Source: an uncultured Verrucomicrobiales bacterium (GTDB lineage: Bacteria > Verrucomicrobiota > Verrucomicrobiia > Verrucomicrobiales > Akkermansiaceae). Taken from it: a DNA stretch of 17,830 nt. Below are positions 6,427-13,349 of the stretch, piece after piece. Below the pieces are notes generated by a model, which saw nothing but the letters and a program-made list of their open reading frames with translations, did no database searches and was not told the origin of the DNA. Location of the stretch: assembly GCA_937885815.1 (NCBI GenBank), contig CALABM010000229.1:1-17830 (forward strand), written 5' to 3'. The first letter of the stretch is position 1, and every line of letters begins with the position of its first letter. Made by a program: the position numbers and the translations under genes.

Positions 6427-6843
6427 TCAGTGCTTATGGCTGATTCTGACGGGTATTTCGTCCACATTTAGCCCTGCTGCGGAGAGGGTATCGAGAATTT
6501 CGATGAATTTACCCATGGAAGAGCCATCTGCTGCGCCCACTTGGATGTTTGCCTGTGGGTTTTCAGCGAGAAGTTGCTGCACCGCGGCAGGAATTTCATC
6601 AGTTGAAATCACGCGCCCGGCGAGAGCAACTTGCCCGTTTGCCGCCAGTTCAAGGAGGATATCATTTCTGTTGCCGGTTTCGCCGGCGATGTTTTCCGTG
6701 CGCGGGAGGTCCACTTTCAGCACATTTACCTGACGCTTGAATTCGGTCTGAACGATAAAGAAAATGAGCAGGATGGTGAGGATATCCAGCATCGGCACGA
6801 TGGGGATACCCTGCATGGCATGCTTTCGCCTGTAGATATTCAT
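6427..6843 (-). CDS. exbD: ExbD/TolR-family biopolymer transport protein
   Basis: The 138-residue protein has a short cytoplasmic N-terminus, one membrane helix (about 13-32) and a periplasmic domain, as in ExbD. The helix carries the family's PMLDIL motif, with Asp20 at the position of the proton-pathway aspartate. ExbD and ExbB form the inner-membrane motor that passes proton-motive force to TonB. It starts 15 nt after the exbB stop and is the last gene of a tonB-exbB-exbD unit, with a terminator after it. TolR is the alternative, but the adjacent TonB and the lack of tolA/tolB/pal make ExbD the better name. Confidence 0.88.
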   Translation of the reverse strand: MNIYRRKHAMQGIPIVPMLDILTILLIFFIVQTEFKRQVNVLKVDLPRTENIAGETGNRNDILLELAANGQVALAGRVISTDEIPAAVQQLLAENPQANIQVGAADGSSMGKFIEILDTLSAAGLNVDEIPVRISHKH

Positions 6844-6858
6844 GGCTGGAGAGAGGGA

Positions 6859-7464
6859 TTAGAGTTTGTTGCGCTGGGCGAGCAAATCCGTAAAAATTTC
6901 ATTGATGAGAGCGGCGCGTCGTTCAAGCGTGCGCTCGAAGCAGGCGAGAGCAATAACCCCCGGCACGGCTATGGCCAATCCGAAGATAGTGGTGTAAAGT
7001 GCTTTTGAAATACCGATGGCGATTCCCGCATCCGCCTCCGGTGAACCGAAGACGCCGAAGATATCTACCAGTCCCCACGCGGTGCCAAGAATTCCGAGCA
7101 TGGGAGCTACCGTGGTGATGATGCTGATAGTGGTCATGCCGGAACGCTGAGAATCCACGAGCAGGCGGAGGCGGCTTTCGATAAGTGAGGGCAGGGCAGC
7201 GTTTTCTTTTTCGCGGATGAGATAGCGAACTTCATCCGTGATGGGGGAGGGGTGCTGGCGGCAGTAATCACGGAGGTGACCGCGGGCGTTCTCCGTTTCC
7301 GTTTTAAGATTGTTGAGTAGCGGATAGAGTTTTAATATCTGCCTTGAGCTCACACGTGCGATGAGGTGATAGAGGACAGCTGCCACGAGTGCAACGGAAC
7401 AGATAAGCAGCGGATAGCCGAAGGGATGGCAGGCTTCCATGAATTTGCTGATGGTTTCAGTCAT
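6859..7464 (-). CDS. exbB: ExbB/TolQ/MotA-family proton channel protein
   Basis: The 201-residue protein has three predicted membrane helices at about 15-37, 111-136 and 154-176 with a cytoplasmic loop of about 75 residues between the first two, which is the ExbB/TolQ layout. Family signatures are APMLGILGTAWG (120-131) in helix 2 and GISKALYTTIFGLAIAVPGV (151-170) in helix 3, the latter with the channel Thr pair. It should assemble as a pentamer around ExbD and use proton flow to drive TonB. It lies 17 nt after the tonB stop and 15 nt before exbD, consistent with one operon. No Shine-Dalgarno is visible. Confidence 0.9.
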   Translation of the reverse strand: MTETISKFMEACHPFGYPLLICSVALVAAVLYHLIARVSSRQILKLYPLLNNLKTETENARGHLRDYCRQHPSPITDEVRYLIREKENAALPSLIESRLRLLVDSQRSGMTTISIITTVAPMLGILGTAWGLVDIFGVFGSPEADAGIAIGISKALYTTIFGLAIAVPGVIALACFERTLERRAALINEIFTDLLAQRNKL

Positions 7465-7481
7465 GATAGTGTGGATGGAGG

Positions 7482-8633
7482 TTAATCGAAATTAAAGGTG
7501 AAGATGAGTTCCATTTGCTCGCCGATGAGAGTTCTCTGCACCTCGGCGGGCATGGGCGGTAAATCAGCTCGGCGGATGGCGCCGAAGGTGAAGGACTGTT
7601 GGATGACGCTGGCACCCCGCCGACTGACGAGGTTCATGTTTTCCACACCGCCACGTTTGTTCAGGCGGAAGGCGACAATGATGGTGCCCGGAATAATATC
7701 TCCTCGGTGAGTATCGCAGGCGGCATACCATCTGTGAGCGATGTGGCGGTAGATAAGTTCCTGATATCTGCCCTCCGGGGTGGCCGCAACATTTACTGAA
7801 GCATGGCGCCCCACTACGAATTGTCCGGCTCTTCTACTTCTCCGCTCTGTAGTTCGGAAGCCGGGCTGAGCATGAGGTGCCAGTGTGGGATCATATATCG
7901 AGCGGTTCACCACTGGGCGCGGCGGAGTGGGGGCTTCACCTGCGGAATCCGGAGCACCCGGGGCCGGGGCTGCCTGCTGGGTGGATGCTTGCTCGGGTTG
8001 CTGTTCTTCTTCGGAACGCAGATTCATGTCACCATCTCGCTGCTCGGGGATGGGCTGGGCGCTGGGTGTAAATTCTTCCTGCTGAGGGGGCGTCGGTTCT
8101 CTTCCGGTATCAGGTTGCGGGGTGATGGGTGCATCCGGTTGTCCCGGGGCGGCTTCCGGTGCGGGAGGCTCCGCGGGTTGTGGGCGGTTCAGCCCATCAT
8201 GCTCGATGGGGCCATCTTGCCGCTCGCGGTCCATGGTATTGAGCTCCTCTTTTTCCTCACCTGCCATGGTGGGCACGGGCTCATCACTTCTGCGCTGAGG
8301 CCCATCCGTTTCGCCTTCAGCCCGGGCATCTCGGTTGCCTTGGAAGTCTGGTGTTTCCGGGCGTTCCTGTTCCCTGTCTGCATCCGTCTTGACTACGGGG
8401 AGTGGCTCTGCCGCTTCCACAGCTTCAGCCGGTTGCGTGTTTTCTCTGGCTGCTCGTATAACCTGTAGCGCGCGAGAGCGGGCTTCCTGCCGCGGGGCGG
8501 AGTTCTGCTCGGTTCGGGGCAGCGATAACAGGAGCCAAGCGCCACCCGCATGCAGTATACCGGACATCAGGACACACAGTAACCCCAGCGGAATTCGCCG
8601 TGGATTTCTGAAATTGTCATCTGCCCCTTGCAT
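7482..8633 (-). CDS. tonB: TonB-like energy transducer
   Basis: The 383-residue protein has a cytoplasmic N-terminus, one membrane helix (about 15-38), a long Pro/Glu/Gln-rich periplasmic spacer (about 41-250) and a C-terminal domain of about 95 residues. The helix carries Ser24-X3-His28, the same spacing as the functional Ser16/His20 pair of E. coli TonB that contacts ExbB/ExbD. The C-terminal part (GTIIVAFRLNKRGGVENMNLV and after) follows the TonB pattern of a beta strand, a turn and a second strand. It would couple the ExbBD motor to outer-membrane receptors. The spacer is longer than in E. coli TonB (239 residues in total). It is the first gene of tonB-exbB-exbD. A GATAAT box ends 6 nt before the ATG. 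Confidence 0.85.
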   Translation of the reverse strand: MQGADDNFRNPRRIPLGLLCVLMSGILHAGGAWLLLSLPRTEQNSAPRQEARSRALQVIRAARENTQPAEAVEAAEPLPVVKTDADREQERPETPDFQGNRDARAEGETDGPQRRSDEPVPTMAGEEKEELNTMDRERQDGPIEHDGLNRPQPAEPPAPEAAPGQPDAPITPQPDTGREPTPPQQEEFTPSAQPIPEQRDGDMNLRSEEEQQPEQASTQQAAPAPGAPDSAGEAPTPPRPVVNRSIYDPTLAPHAQPGFRTTERRSRRAGQFVVGRHASVNVAATPEGRYQELIYRHIAHRWYAACDTHRGDIIPGTIIVAFRLNKRGGVENMNLVSRRGASVIQQSFTFGAIRRADLPPMPAEVQRTLIGEQMELIFTFNFD

Positions 8634-8639
8634 TCATCC

Positions 8640-8645
8640 ATTATC
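8640..8645 (-). promoter_or_regulatory. Candidate -10 box of the tonB operon
   Basis: GATAAT on the minus strand (five of six consensus) ends 6 nt before the tonB ATG, the same offset as for four other genes in this window. The best -35-like hexamer, TTGCGG, is 20 bp upstream, which is too far for a good promoter. The call is tentative. Confidence 0.35.
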
Positions 8646-8699
8646 AAACACTATCCGCCCCATTTCCGCAAGTATTTATTGCGTCTTTCCGGGGGTAGA

Positions 8700-9152
8700 T
8701 TATGATTTTTCTTTCATTCTGCGGCAGACGTAGTGTGTTAAGCCCGCTGTCAGAATGAGTGGAACTGCTGCGACCGCGAGGCGCAGTGCGATGGGGCCAT
8801 CGCCCGGGCTCCACATGCTTCTGAAGCCGAAGAACCATCCGGGCGCAGCGGCTAGCAAGCCGGGTAATACCAAGCAGAGCATCAGAACGAACACTCGCCG
8901 CTGCCAGCGGCCGGTGGGCAGAACTTCCGCGAGAGGCCATAGAAACAAAGCGAATAGGCTTATATTCATGGGCATACACATAAGGTATTCCCACCAGAGG
9001 AGCTCGTATCTATCCGCTGTATTTGCTGCGCAGCCGATAGCTAATAAACAGAACAGGCCAAAGCCCAGAATCAACACAATGAGCAGGCGCCAAACAAGGT
9101 GGAATTTCCGCTGTGCGGTATCTGATCTCTTTTGGTTGTTTTTGGAAATCAT
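8700..9152 (-). CDS. Uncharacterised four-helix membrane protein
   Basis: The 150-residue hydrophobic protein has a basic N-terminus (KNNQKRSDTAQRK) and four predicted membrane helices at about 20-40, 55-78, 86-108 and 121-142. It ends in a short basic tail (RRMKEKS). No motif of a known transporter or enzyme is seen. The N-terminal charge predicts both termini in the cytoplasm. It lies between the lipoprotein pair (85 nt upstream) and tonB (66 nt downstream) on the same strand, so partial cotranscription is possible. An AATAAT box 6 nt before the ATG could be a -10, but no -35 is convincing. Confidence 0.7.
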   Translation of the reverse strand: MISKNNQKRSDTAQRKFHLVWRLLIVLILGFGLFCLLAIGCAANTADRYELLWWEYLMCMPMNISLFALFLWPLAEVLPTGRWQRRVFVLMLCLVLPGLLAAAPGWFFGFRSMWSPGDGPIALRLAVAAVPLILTAGLTHYVCRRMKEKS

Positions 9153-9237
9153 ATCATTATTATTATTTGTATTGATGTTATGTTTTGCTGTTTTTACATG
9201 CCTTATTTATTATGATGTCCGCCTGCCGGAATTGTGC

Positions 9238-9909
9238 TTACAAATACCAAAGATTGTACCCGGTGAGCATGGTAAACCAGTTGACAGGGGTGGCGATAAT
9301 GGACAGCGGGATGTCCGCCACTTCGCCCACCCAGCGCAGGGGCTGCACGGCGGTGTTAAGCCCGCTTCGGCGGTCTGGTAGTAAGGCATTTACTGCCGCC
9401 TGTTGTTCAGTGGCACTCATTTGTATAGTGTCGACTCTCAGGCCTTTTGTATAAAGAATGCCGTAAGGGGCAATGTCTGAAAATTCCACCAAGCGTGTTG
9501 CCTTGCAGGGCGATGTGCCTTCCAGCTCAACGTAGTACCTCTCTGAATGCGGAGTGTTGCCGGCTTCTATCTCATCCATGGTGAGGGGGCGGTTGCGGAA
9601 GAGCGGCTTGGCCATCACCGGGCAGCCTCCCACCTGAAAGCCCTGAAACCAATCTGAGCGTGCCGGTAGGTAGCGGACGTTCAGCTGGGCATAGCGCTTT
9701 CCATCTGCCGTTGTAAACACGATAACGCTCTCATGTTTTGGGCGTAGATGACAATCTTCATTCGTTGTTGCTAGGCTGGCGGCGTAGTCGTTGCTTACCG
9801 GTACTTCGCGGCCTATGTTATTTATTGCGCCTCCGGTGTCAACGATGGTGCAGGCGGGGAGTAGCAAAAGCGGGGCGAGGGAAAAAATCAGTTGTCGTAT
9901 CGGTGCCAT
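9238..9909 (-). CDS. Predicted lipoprotein, paralogue of the preceding gene
   Basis: The 223-residue protein has a type II signal peptide with lipobox LLPAC (Cys20), so it should be lipid-anchored. A segment near the N-terminus (INNIGREV) and one near the C-terminus (LLPDRR 176-181, then GEVADIPLSI ending at 204) match IGSIGRQV and LLPVRR...GYVADVPLSI in the 269-residue neighbour. They share LLPxRRxxxNxAxxPLxxxGxVADxPLSI with identical spacing, so the pair is a tandem duplication. The start overlaps the end of that gene by 22 bp, which suggests translational coupling. Function is unknown. The 'D-x-P-L-S' tail loosely recalls YceK-type lipoproteins, but this is unverified. Confidence 0.8.
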   Translation of the reverse strand: MAPIRQLIFSLAPLLLLPACTIVDTGGAINNIGREVPVSNDYAASLATTNEDCHLRPKHESVIVFTTADGKRYAQLNVRYLPARSDWFQGFQVGGCPVMAKPLFRNRPLTMDEIEAGNTPHSERYYVELEGTSPCKATRLVEFSDIAPYGILYTKGLRVDTIQMSATEQQAAVNALLPDRRSGLNTAVQPLRWVGEVADIPLSIIATPVNWFTMLTGYNLWYL

Positions 9910-10697
9910 GGCGCGATATAGCTGTCTGAACGTTCAGGTTGGTTGGTGGTGGTGTAATCCAAATGGGGTGAAAGGACTCCGGCAAAGGGAAGGGTAAGTG
10001 CCATTGTGACGATGCTGAGTGGTACATCCGCCACATAGCCAATTGCTTGCAGGGGCATGAGTGCATAGTTGTACCAAGTGCGGCGAACCGGTAGGAGCTG
10101 GGCTACCTGACGCGCTTCATAGAAGTGGTAGCTTCCCAGATATTCCGCAGATGAGAGGTCAACATTTTCGGTTACGGAAAACATGAGGTATGGCTCTGCT
10201 ATCTGCAGATTACCTCGTGCTTGTTTGTCGCTTCTGGGCCGGGGGGTAAATTGCTCCGCTTCTGTCAGGCGGTAGGTGCCACCCGTTCCTCTGTGTAACC
10301 AATTAGAATGCAAGGCGATAACGATATTCTCTTGCGGGAGCTTGGCTAATTCTTCCCTGCTGTATGGGCGGTTGCATGTTGCTACTCCGTAAGAGCTGTA
10401 TATGAGCCCCTCATATTCGAAACCGCAGCGGCGCTCTGTGACATAGACTAGCGGCATCTCGATGTACAGCCGGCCATCTTTGCGGTAGAGCTTCACGATG
10501 CAGTCGCAGGGCGAGGTGTCGGACTCGTCCGGATGTCCTTCCGGGAGGATGCGCTCGGGAAGCGGTTTGGCAACTTGTCTCCCTATGCTGCCGATGCTGT
10601 TACCGATATCTGTGCGGATGCAGCCTGTTAATGCCAACATGCAGAAAGTCAACGGTATCAATAGGCGGTGAATAGATGCGGAGCAGGGGGAAATCAT
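9888..10697 (-). CDS. Predicted lipoprotein, first of a tandem paralogous pair
   Basis: The 269-residue protein has a hydrophobic signal segment and lipobox LTGC (Cys26). Beyond Cys26 there are Cys residues at 64, 66, 91 and 108, and a periplasmic domain of unknown fold. The C-terminal LLPVRR (201-206) and GYVADVPLSI (220-229) are shared with the downstream gene at the same spacing. It is divergent from the NifU-like operon across 191 bp. Its promoter (10704-10732) puts the -10 box 6 nt before the ATG, so a leaderless mRNA is expected. No function can be assigned from the sequence. Confidence 0.8.
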   Translation of the reverse strand: MISPCSASIHRLLIPLTFCMLALTGCIRTDIGNSIGSIGRQVAKPLPERILPEGHPDESDTSPCDCIVKLYRKDGRLYIEMPLVYVTERRCGFEYEGLIYSSYGVATCNRPYSREELAKLPQENIVIALHSNWLHRGTGGTYRLTEAEQFTPRPRSDKQARGNLQIAEPYLMFSVTENVDLSSAEYLGSYHFYEARQVAQLLPVRRTWYNYALMPLQAIGYVADVPLSIVTMALTLPFAGVLSPHLDYTTTNQPERSDSYIAPWHRYDN

Positions 10698-10703
10698 GTT
10701 CGC

Positions 10704-10732
10704 AGTCTAGCATGCGAGGTGTGGCAAAGCAA
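10704..10732 (-). promoter_or_regulatory. Promoter of the lipoprotein pair, predicted leaderless
   Basis: On the minus strand TTGCTT (10727-10732), 17 bp, TAGACT (10704-10709), then 6 nt to the ATG at 10697. The layout and the -35 hexamer are the same as for the esterase promoter at 1810-1838. Confidence 0.5.
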
Positions 10733-10782
10733 GGAGAAAGTACTGTAAATGGCAGATTGACAATAAAAATACAAGATTAGTC

Positions 10783-10812
10783 TTGCCTAACAGGGGCGAA
10801 ACGCGGTACAAT
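10783..10812 (+). promoter_or_regulatory. Promoter of the NifU-like/GGGtGRT operon
   Basis: TTGCCT (10783-10788), 18 bp, TACAAT (10807-10812). Transcription would begin near 10819 and leave a leader of about 70 nt, long compared with other genes here. The leader holds an 8-bp hairpin with one G-T pair (10830-10837 with 10848-10855) and an A-rich stretch before the ATG. Confidence 0.6.
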
Positions 10813-10829
10813 CTGGATTGACTGAGAGC

Positions 10830-10855
10830 GCCGCTGCATCTACGGCCGCAGTGGC
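10830..10855 (+). promoter_or_regulatory. Hairpin in the 5' leader of the NifU-like operon
   Basis: GCCGCTGC (10830-10837) pairs with GCAGTGGC (10848-10855) through one G-T wobble around a 10-nt loop, just downstream of the predicted transcript start. It may protect the 5' end of a highly expressed mRNA or have a regulatory role. There is no U-tract, so it is not a simple terminator. Confidence 0.35.
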
Positions 10856-10888
10856 AAACAAGGTTTTCCCAAAAACAAAAACGAAACT

Positions 10889-11581
10889 ATGCAGTACACA
10901 CACGAAGTAGAACAGATGTGTTGCGTCAAGAAGGGCTGCAATCACGGCCCCGCCCCCATCCCTCAGGAGGGTGCCTGGACCGCAGTCACGAAGACCGAGG
11001 ATATTTCCGGCCTGACCCACGGTGTGGGTTGGTGCGCTCCCCAGCAGGGTGCCTGCAAGCTGACGCTGAACGTAAAGAACGGCGTTATTCAGGAGGCTCT
11101 GGTGGAGACCATCGGCTGCTCCGGTATGACCCACTCCGCCGCTATGGCCAGTGAGATTCTGCCCGGCAAGACCATTCAGGAGGCTCTGAACACCGACCTG
11201 GTGTGCGACGCCATCAACACCGCCATGCGCGAACTCTTCCTGCAGATCGTTTACGGTCGCACCCAGAGCGCTTACTCCGAGGGCGGTCTGCCCATCGGCG
11301 CTGGCCTTGAGGACCTTGGTAAGGGCCTTCGCTCTCAGACCGGTACGCTGTACGGCACGCTGGCCAAGGGCCCGCGTTATCTGGAGCTTGCTGAGGGTTA
11401 CATCACCAAGCTCGCTCTGGACGCCAACGGTGAAATCACCGGCTATCAGTACGTGAAGATGGGCCCGATGATGGAAGACATCAAGAAGGGCATGGACGCC
11501 AACGAGGCTGTGAAGAAGCACACCGGCTCCTACGGTCGCTTTGCTGACGCCGCCAAGTACATTGACCCCCGCCACGAGTAA
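10889..11581 (+). CDS. NifU/IscU-like iron-sulfur cluster scaffold, GGGtGRT-associated
   Basis: The 230-residue cytoplasmic protein contains an IscU/NifU_N-like core. ETIGCSGMTHSAAMASEILPG (with Cys77) corresponds to the 'GCGxAIASSS...v.GK' segment of IscU, and Cys106 to its third cluster ligand. Cys49 or Cys56 could be the first. It is longer than IscU (about 128 residues): an N-terminal extension bears Cys11, Cys12 and Cys17, and a C-terminal extension of about 100 residues follows. Such proteins hold nascent Fe-S clusters; the client here is unknown. The gene precedes the GGGtGRT gene by 27 nt in one operon. Codon choice is very restricted (GCT, GGT, AAG, GAG, CTG and TCC dominate), as expected for a highly expressed gene. 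Confidence 0.85.
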   Translation: MQYTHEVEQMCCVKKGCNHGPAPIPQEGAWTAVTKTEDISGLTHGVGWCAPQQGACKLTLNVKNGVIQEALVETIGCSGMTHSAAMASEILPGKTIQEALNTDLVCDAINTAMRELFLQIVYGRTQSAYSEGGLPIGAGLEDLGKGLRSQTGTLYGTLAKGPRYLELAEGYITKLALDANGEITGYQYVKMGPMMEDIKKGMDANEAVKKHTGSYGRFADAAKYIDPRHE

Positions 11582-11608
11582 AGAACCCTTAACACACAAG
11601 ACAAAATT

Positions 11609-12610
11609 ATGCCTCTTTTTGAATCCTACTCCCGCCGCATCGACCAGATTCTCCCGGTCCTTGCTCAGTACGGTATCTCCTCCTGCGAGGACGCCGAGAA
11701 GGTTTGCCTTGAGAAGGGTATCGACGTGCGTGAGATCGTGCGCGGCATCCAGAACATCGCTTTCGAGAACGCCGGTTGGGCCTACACCGTAGGCGCCGCT
11801 ATCGCTATTAAGAAGGGCTGCACCAAGGCCGCTGATGCCGCTGAGGCCATCGGTGAAGGTCTGCAGGCTTTCTGCATTCCCGGCTCTGTGGCTGACGACC
11901 GTAAGGTGGGTCTGGGCCACGGCAATCTGGCCGCTATGCTTCTGCGCGAGGAGACTGAGTGCTTCTGCTTCCTGGCAGGTCACGAGTCCTTCGCTGCTGC
12001 TGAAGGTGCTATCGGTATCGCTCGCTCCGCCAACAAGGTGCGCCAGAAGCCTCTGCGCGTTATCCTGAACGGCCTTGGCAAGGACGCCGCTTACATCATC
12101 TCCCGTATCAACGGCTTCACCTACTGCCAGACCAAGTTCGACTACGCCACCGGTAAGGTGGAGGTGGTGAACCGCACCGCTTTCTCTGACGGCGAGCGCG
12201 CTAAGGTGAACTGCTACGGCGCTGACGACGTGCGTGAAGGTGTGGCCATCATGTGGCTTGAGGGCGTGGACGTTTCCATCACCGGTAACTCCACTAACCC
12301 CACCCGCTTCCAGCACCCCGTTGCCGGTACTTACAAGAAGGAGTGCGTTCTCGCTGGTAAGAAGTACTTCTCCGTGGCTTCCGGTGGTGGCACGGGCCGT
12401 ACCCTGCACCCGGACAACATGGCTGCCGGTCCCGCCTCTTACGGCATGACCGACACTCTGGGCCGCATGCACAGCGATGCTCAGTTCGCCGGCTCCTCCT
12501 CCGTGCCCGCTCACGTGGAAATGATGGGCCTTATCGGCATGGGCAACAACCCCATGGTCGGTGCCACCGTTTCCGTGGCTGTGGCCATCGAGGAAGCTAT
12601 GAACAAGTAA
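11609..12610 (+). CDS. GGGtGRT-family protein (function unknown)
   Basis: The 333-residue protein carries the defining motif GGGTGRT at 259-265 in SVASGGGTGRTLHPDN. It has no signal peptide or membrane helix, so it should be cytoplasmic. Nine Cys are present (26, 33, 71, 89, 118, 120, 173, 202, 246), including a CFC pair, and could serve Fe-S binding. The Gly-rich motif could bind a phosphate or nucleotide, but it is not a canonical P-loop and the idea is speculative. This family is known to sit beside NifU-like scaffolds, as here, so it is a candidate client or partner. Codon bias is as strong as in the upstream gene. The leader (AACACACAAGACAAAATT) has no Shine-Dalgarno. A bidirectional terminator follows. 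Confidence 0.9.
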   Translation: MPLFESYSRRIDQILPVLAQYGISSCEDAEKVCLEKGIDVREIVRGIQNIAFENAGWAYTVGAAIAIKKGCTKAADAAEAIGEGLQAFCIPGSVADDRKVGLGHGNLAAMLLREETECFCFLAGHESFAAAEGAIGIARSANKVRQKPLRVILNGLGKDAAYIISRINGFTYCQTKFDYATGKVEVVNRTAFSDGERAKVNCYGADDVREGVAIMWLEGVDVSITGNSTNPTRFQHPVAGTYKKECVLAGKKYFSVASGGGTGRTLHPDNMAAGPASYGMTDTLGRMHSDAQFAGSSSVPAHVEMMGLIGMGNNPMVGATVSVAVAIEEAMNK

Positions 12611-12645
12611 GCCCTGCGCTTACGCGTTTACAGTTACACTTACAG

Positions 12646-12677
12646 AAAAACCTGTCCCGCATGCGGGGCAGGTTTTT
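12646..12677 (+). terminator. Bidirectional intrinsic terminator
   Basis: A GC-rich stem (12651-12660 with 12663-12672, one G-T wobble) is extended by AAAAA/TTTTT on its outer sides (12646-12650 and 12673-12677), giving a U-tract on either strand. It lies between the convergent GGGtGRT and acetyltransferase genes and probably serves both. Confidence 0.9.
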
Positions 12678-12764
12678 CGTCTTTCAAGTAGGATTTTCTC
12701 GAGTTTAGGAGCCGATATGGGTTGAAGCCGTGTGTTTTCTGTGTTGTTTGCGGGCGGGGATGTT

Positions 12765-13253
12765 TTAATTCAGTCTCAATTCATAATCCACCACGTCTAG
12801 AAGTTTTCCGAATTTTTCACCAACGGCGTGGAAGTGTGATACTTGGCGGAAGCCAAGTGCCTCGTGGAAACCGCAGCTGCGCTCGTTGCCCTGAGTGATA
12901 CAAGCGATAAGAACCCGGCAGCCAGCGGCCCGGCAGCGGGTGATAAGTTCCTCCATGAGCTTGCGGCCTACCCCTTTACCACAGGCCTGAGGGGCGAGGT
13001 ATATGGTGCTTTCCCAAGTGCCGGCATAGGCTGCCCGCTCCTTCCAGCGGTGGGCGTAGCAGTGGCCCAGCACCACACTATCCTCTTCATATACGAGGTA
13101 GGGATACTCCTTGGAAAAGCTTACGATGCGCGCTTCCATCTGCACTTCACTTATTCCTTCTGTCTCAAAGGAAATGGTGGTGTGCAGCACGTATTCGTTG
13201 TATATGGCGGCCAGTGCTGCGGCGTCTTCCCGGGGATGTACCTCGCGTATCAT
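12765..13253 (-). CDS. GNAT-family N-acetyltransferase, phosphinothricin acetyltransferase-like
   Basis: From the ATG at 13253 the protein has 162 residues and starts MIREVHPREDAAALAAIYNEYV, the usual opening of the Pat/YncA branch of GNAT enzymes. The acetyl-CoA loop is QACGKGVG (89-96), and the branch motifs TWESTIYLAP (79-88), HEALGFRQV (130-138) and GKLLDVVDYEL follow. These enzymes acetylate amines such as phosphinothricin or methionine sulfone/sulfoximine; the true substrate is not predictable. An in-frame ATG at 13298 adds 15 residues but lies upstream of the predicted promoter (13264-13292), so it is rejected. A 12-bp dyad covers the -35 box. Confidence 0.88.
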   Translation of the reverse strand: MIREVHPREDAAALAAIYNEYVLHTTISFETEGISEVQMEARIVSFSKEYPYLVYEEDSVVLGHCYAHRWKERAAYAGTWESTIYLAPQACGKGVGRKLMEELITRCRAAGCRVLIACITQGNERSCGFHEALGFRQVSHFHAVGEKFGKLLDVVDYELRLN

Positions 13254-13263
13254 AGCGCCTGTT

Positions 13264-13292
13264 ATGCTACATGATTCCGCTTCTAGCGTCAA
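13264..13292 (-). promoter_or_regulatory. Promoter of the GNAT gene
   Basis: On the minus strand TTGACG (13287-13292), 17 bp, TAGCAT (13264-13269), then 10 nt to the ATG at 13253. The -35 box lies inside one arm of the inverted repeat at 13283-13316. Confidence 0.55.
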
Positions 13293-13316
13293 GCGCATTC
13301 TGGCGCTTGACGCTGG
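13283..13316. repeat. Perfect 12-bp inverted repeat overlapping the GNAT promoter, possible operator
   Basis: AGCGTCAAGCGC (13285-13296) and GCGCTTGACGCT (13303-13314) are exact reverse complements around a 6-bp spacer; one more C-G pair follows a T-G wobble. Neither strand has a U-tract next to it, so it is unlikely to be an ordinary terminator for the upstream DUF1232 gene. Overlap with the -35 box TTGACG fits an operator, though RNA-level roles remain possible. Confidence 0.6.
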
Positions 13317-13349
13317 TGAGAAAGGGCAGGGCCCATGATGATGGTAAAA

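Noticed and set aside
7803..8468. A 221-codon plus-strand frame opposite the TonB spacer
   Set aside because: It is opposite the Pro/Glu-rich spacer of TonB, whose biased codons keep the other strand open. The translation is Gly/Arg/Leu-rich without motifs.
10787..12514. A 575-codon open frame on the minus strand opposite the NifU-like and GGGtGRT genes
   Set aside because: It is a by-product of the strong codon bias of the plus-strand genes. The translation is Val/Leu/Gly/His-rich, low in complexity and without family motifs, while the plus strand has clear IscU-like and GGGTGRT motifs.
13254..13298. Fifteen-residue N-terminal extension of the GNAT protein from ATG 13298
   Set aside because: It would place the start codon inside the dyad and upstream of the -10 box. 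Family members begin at the MIREV residue.
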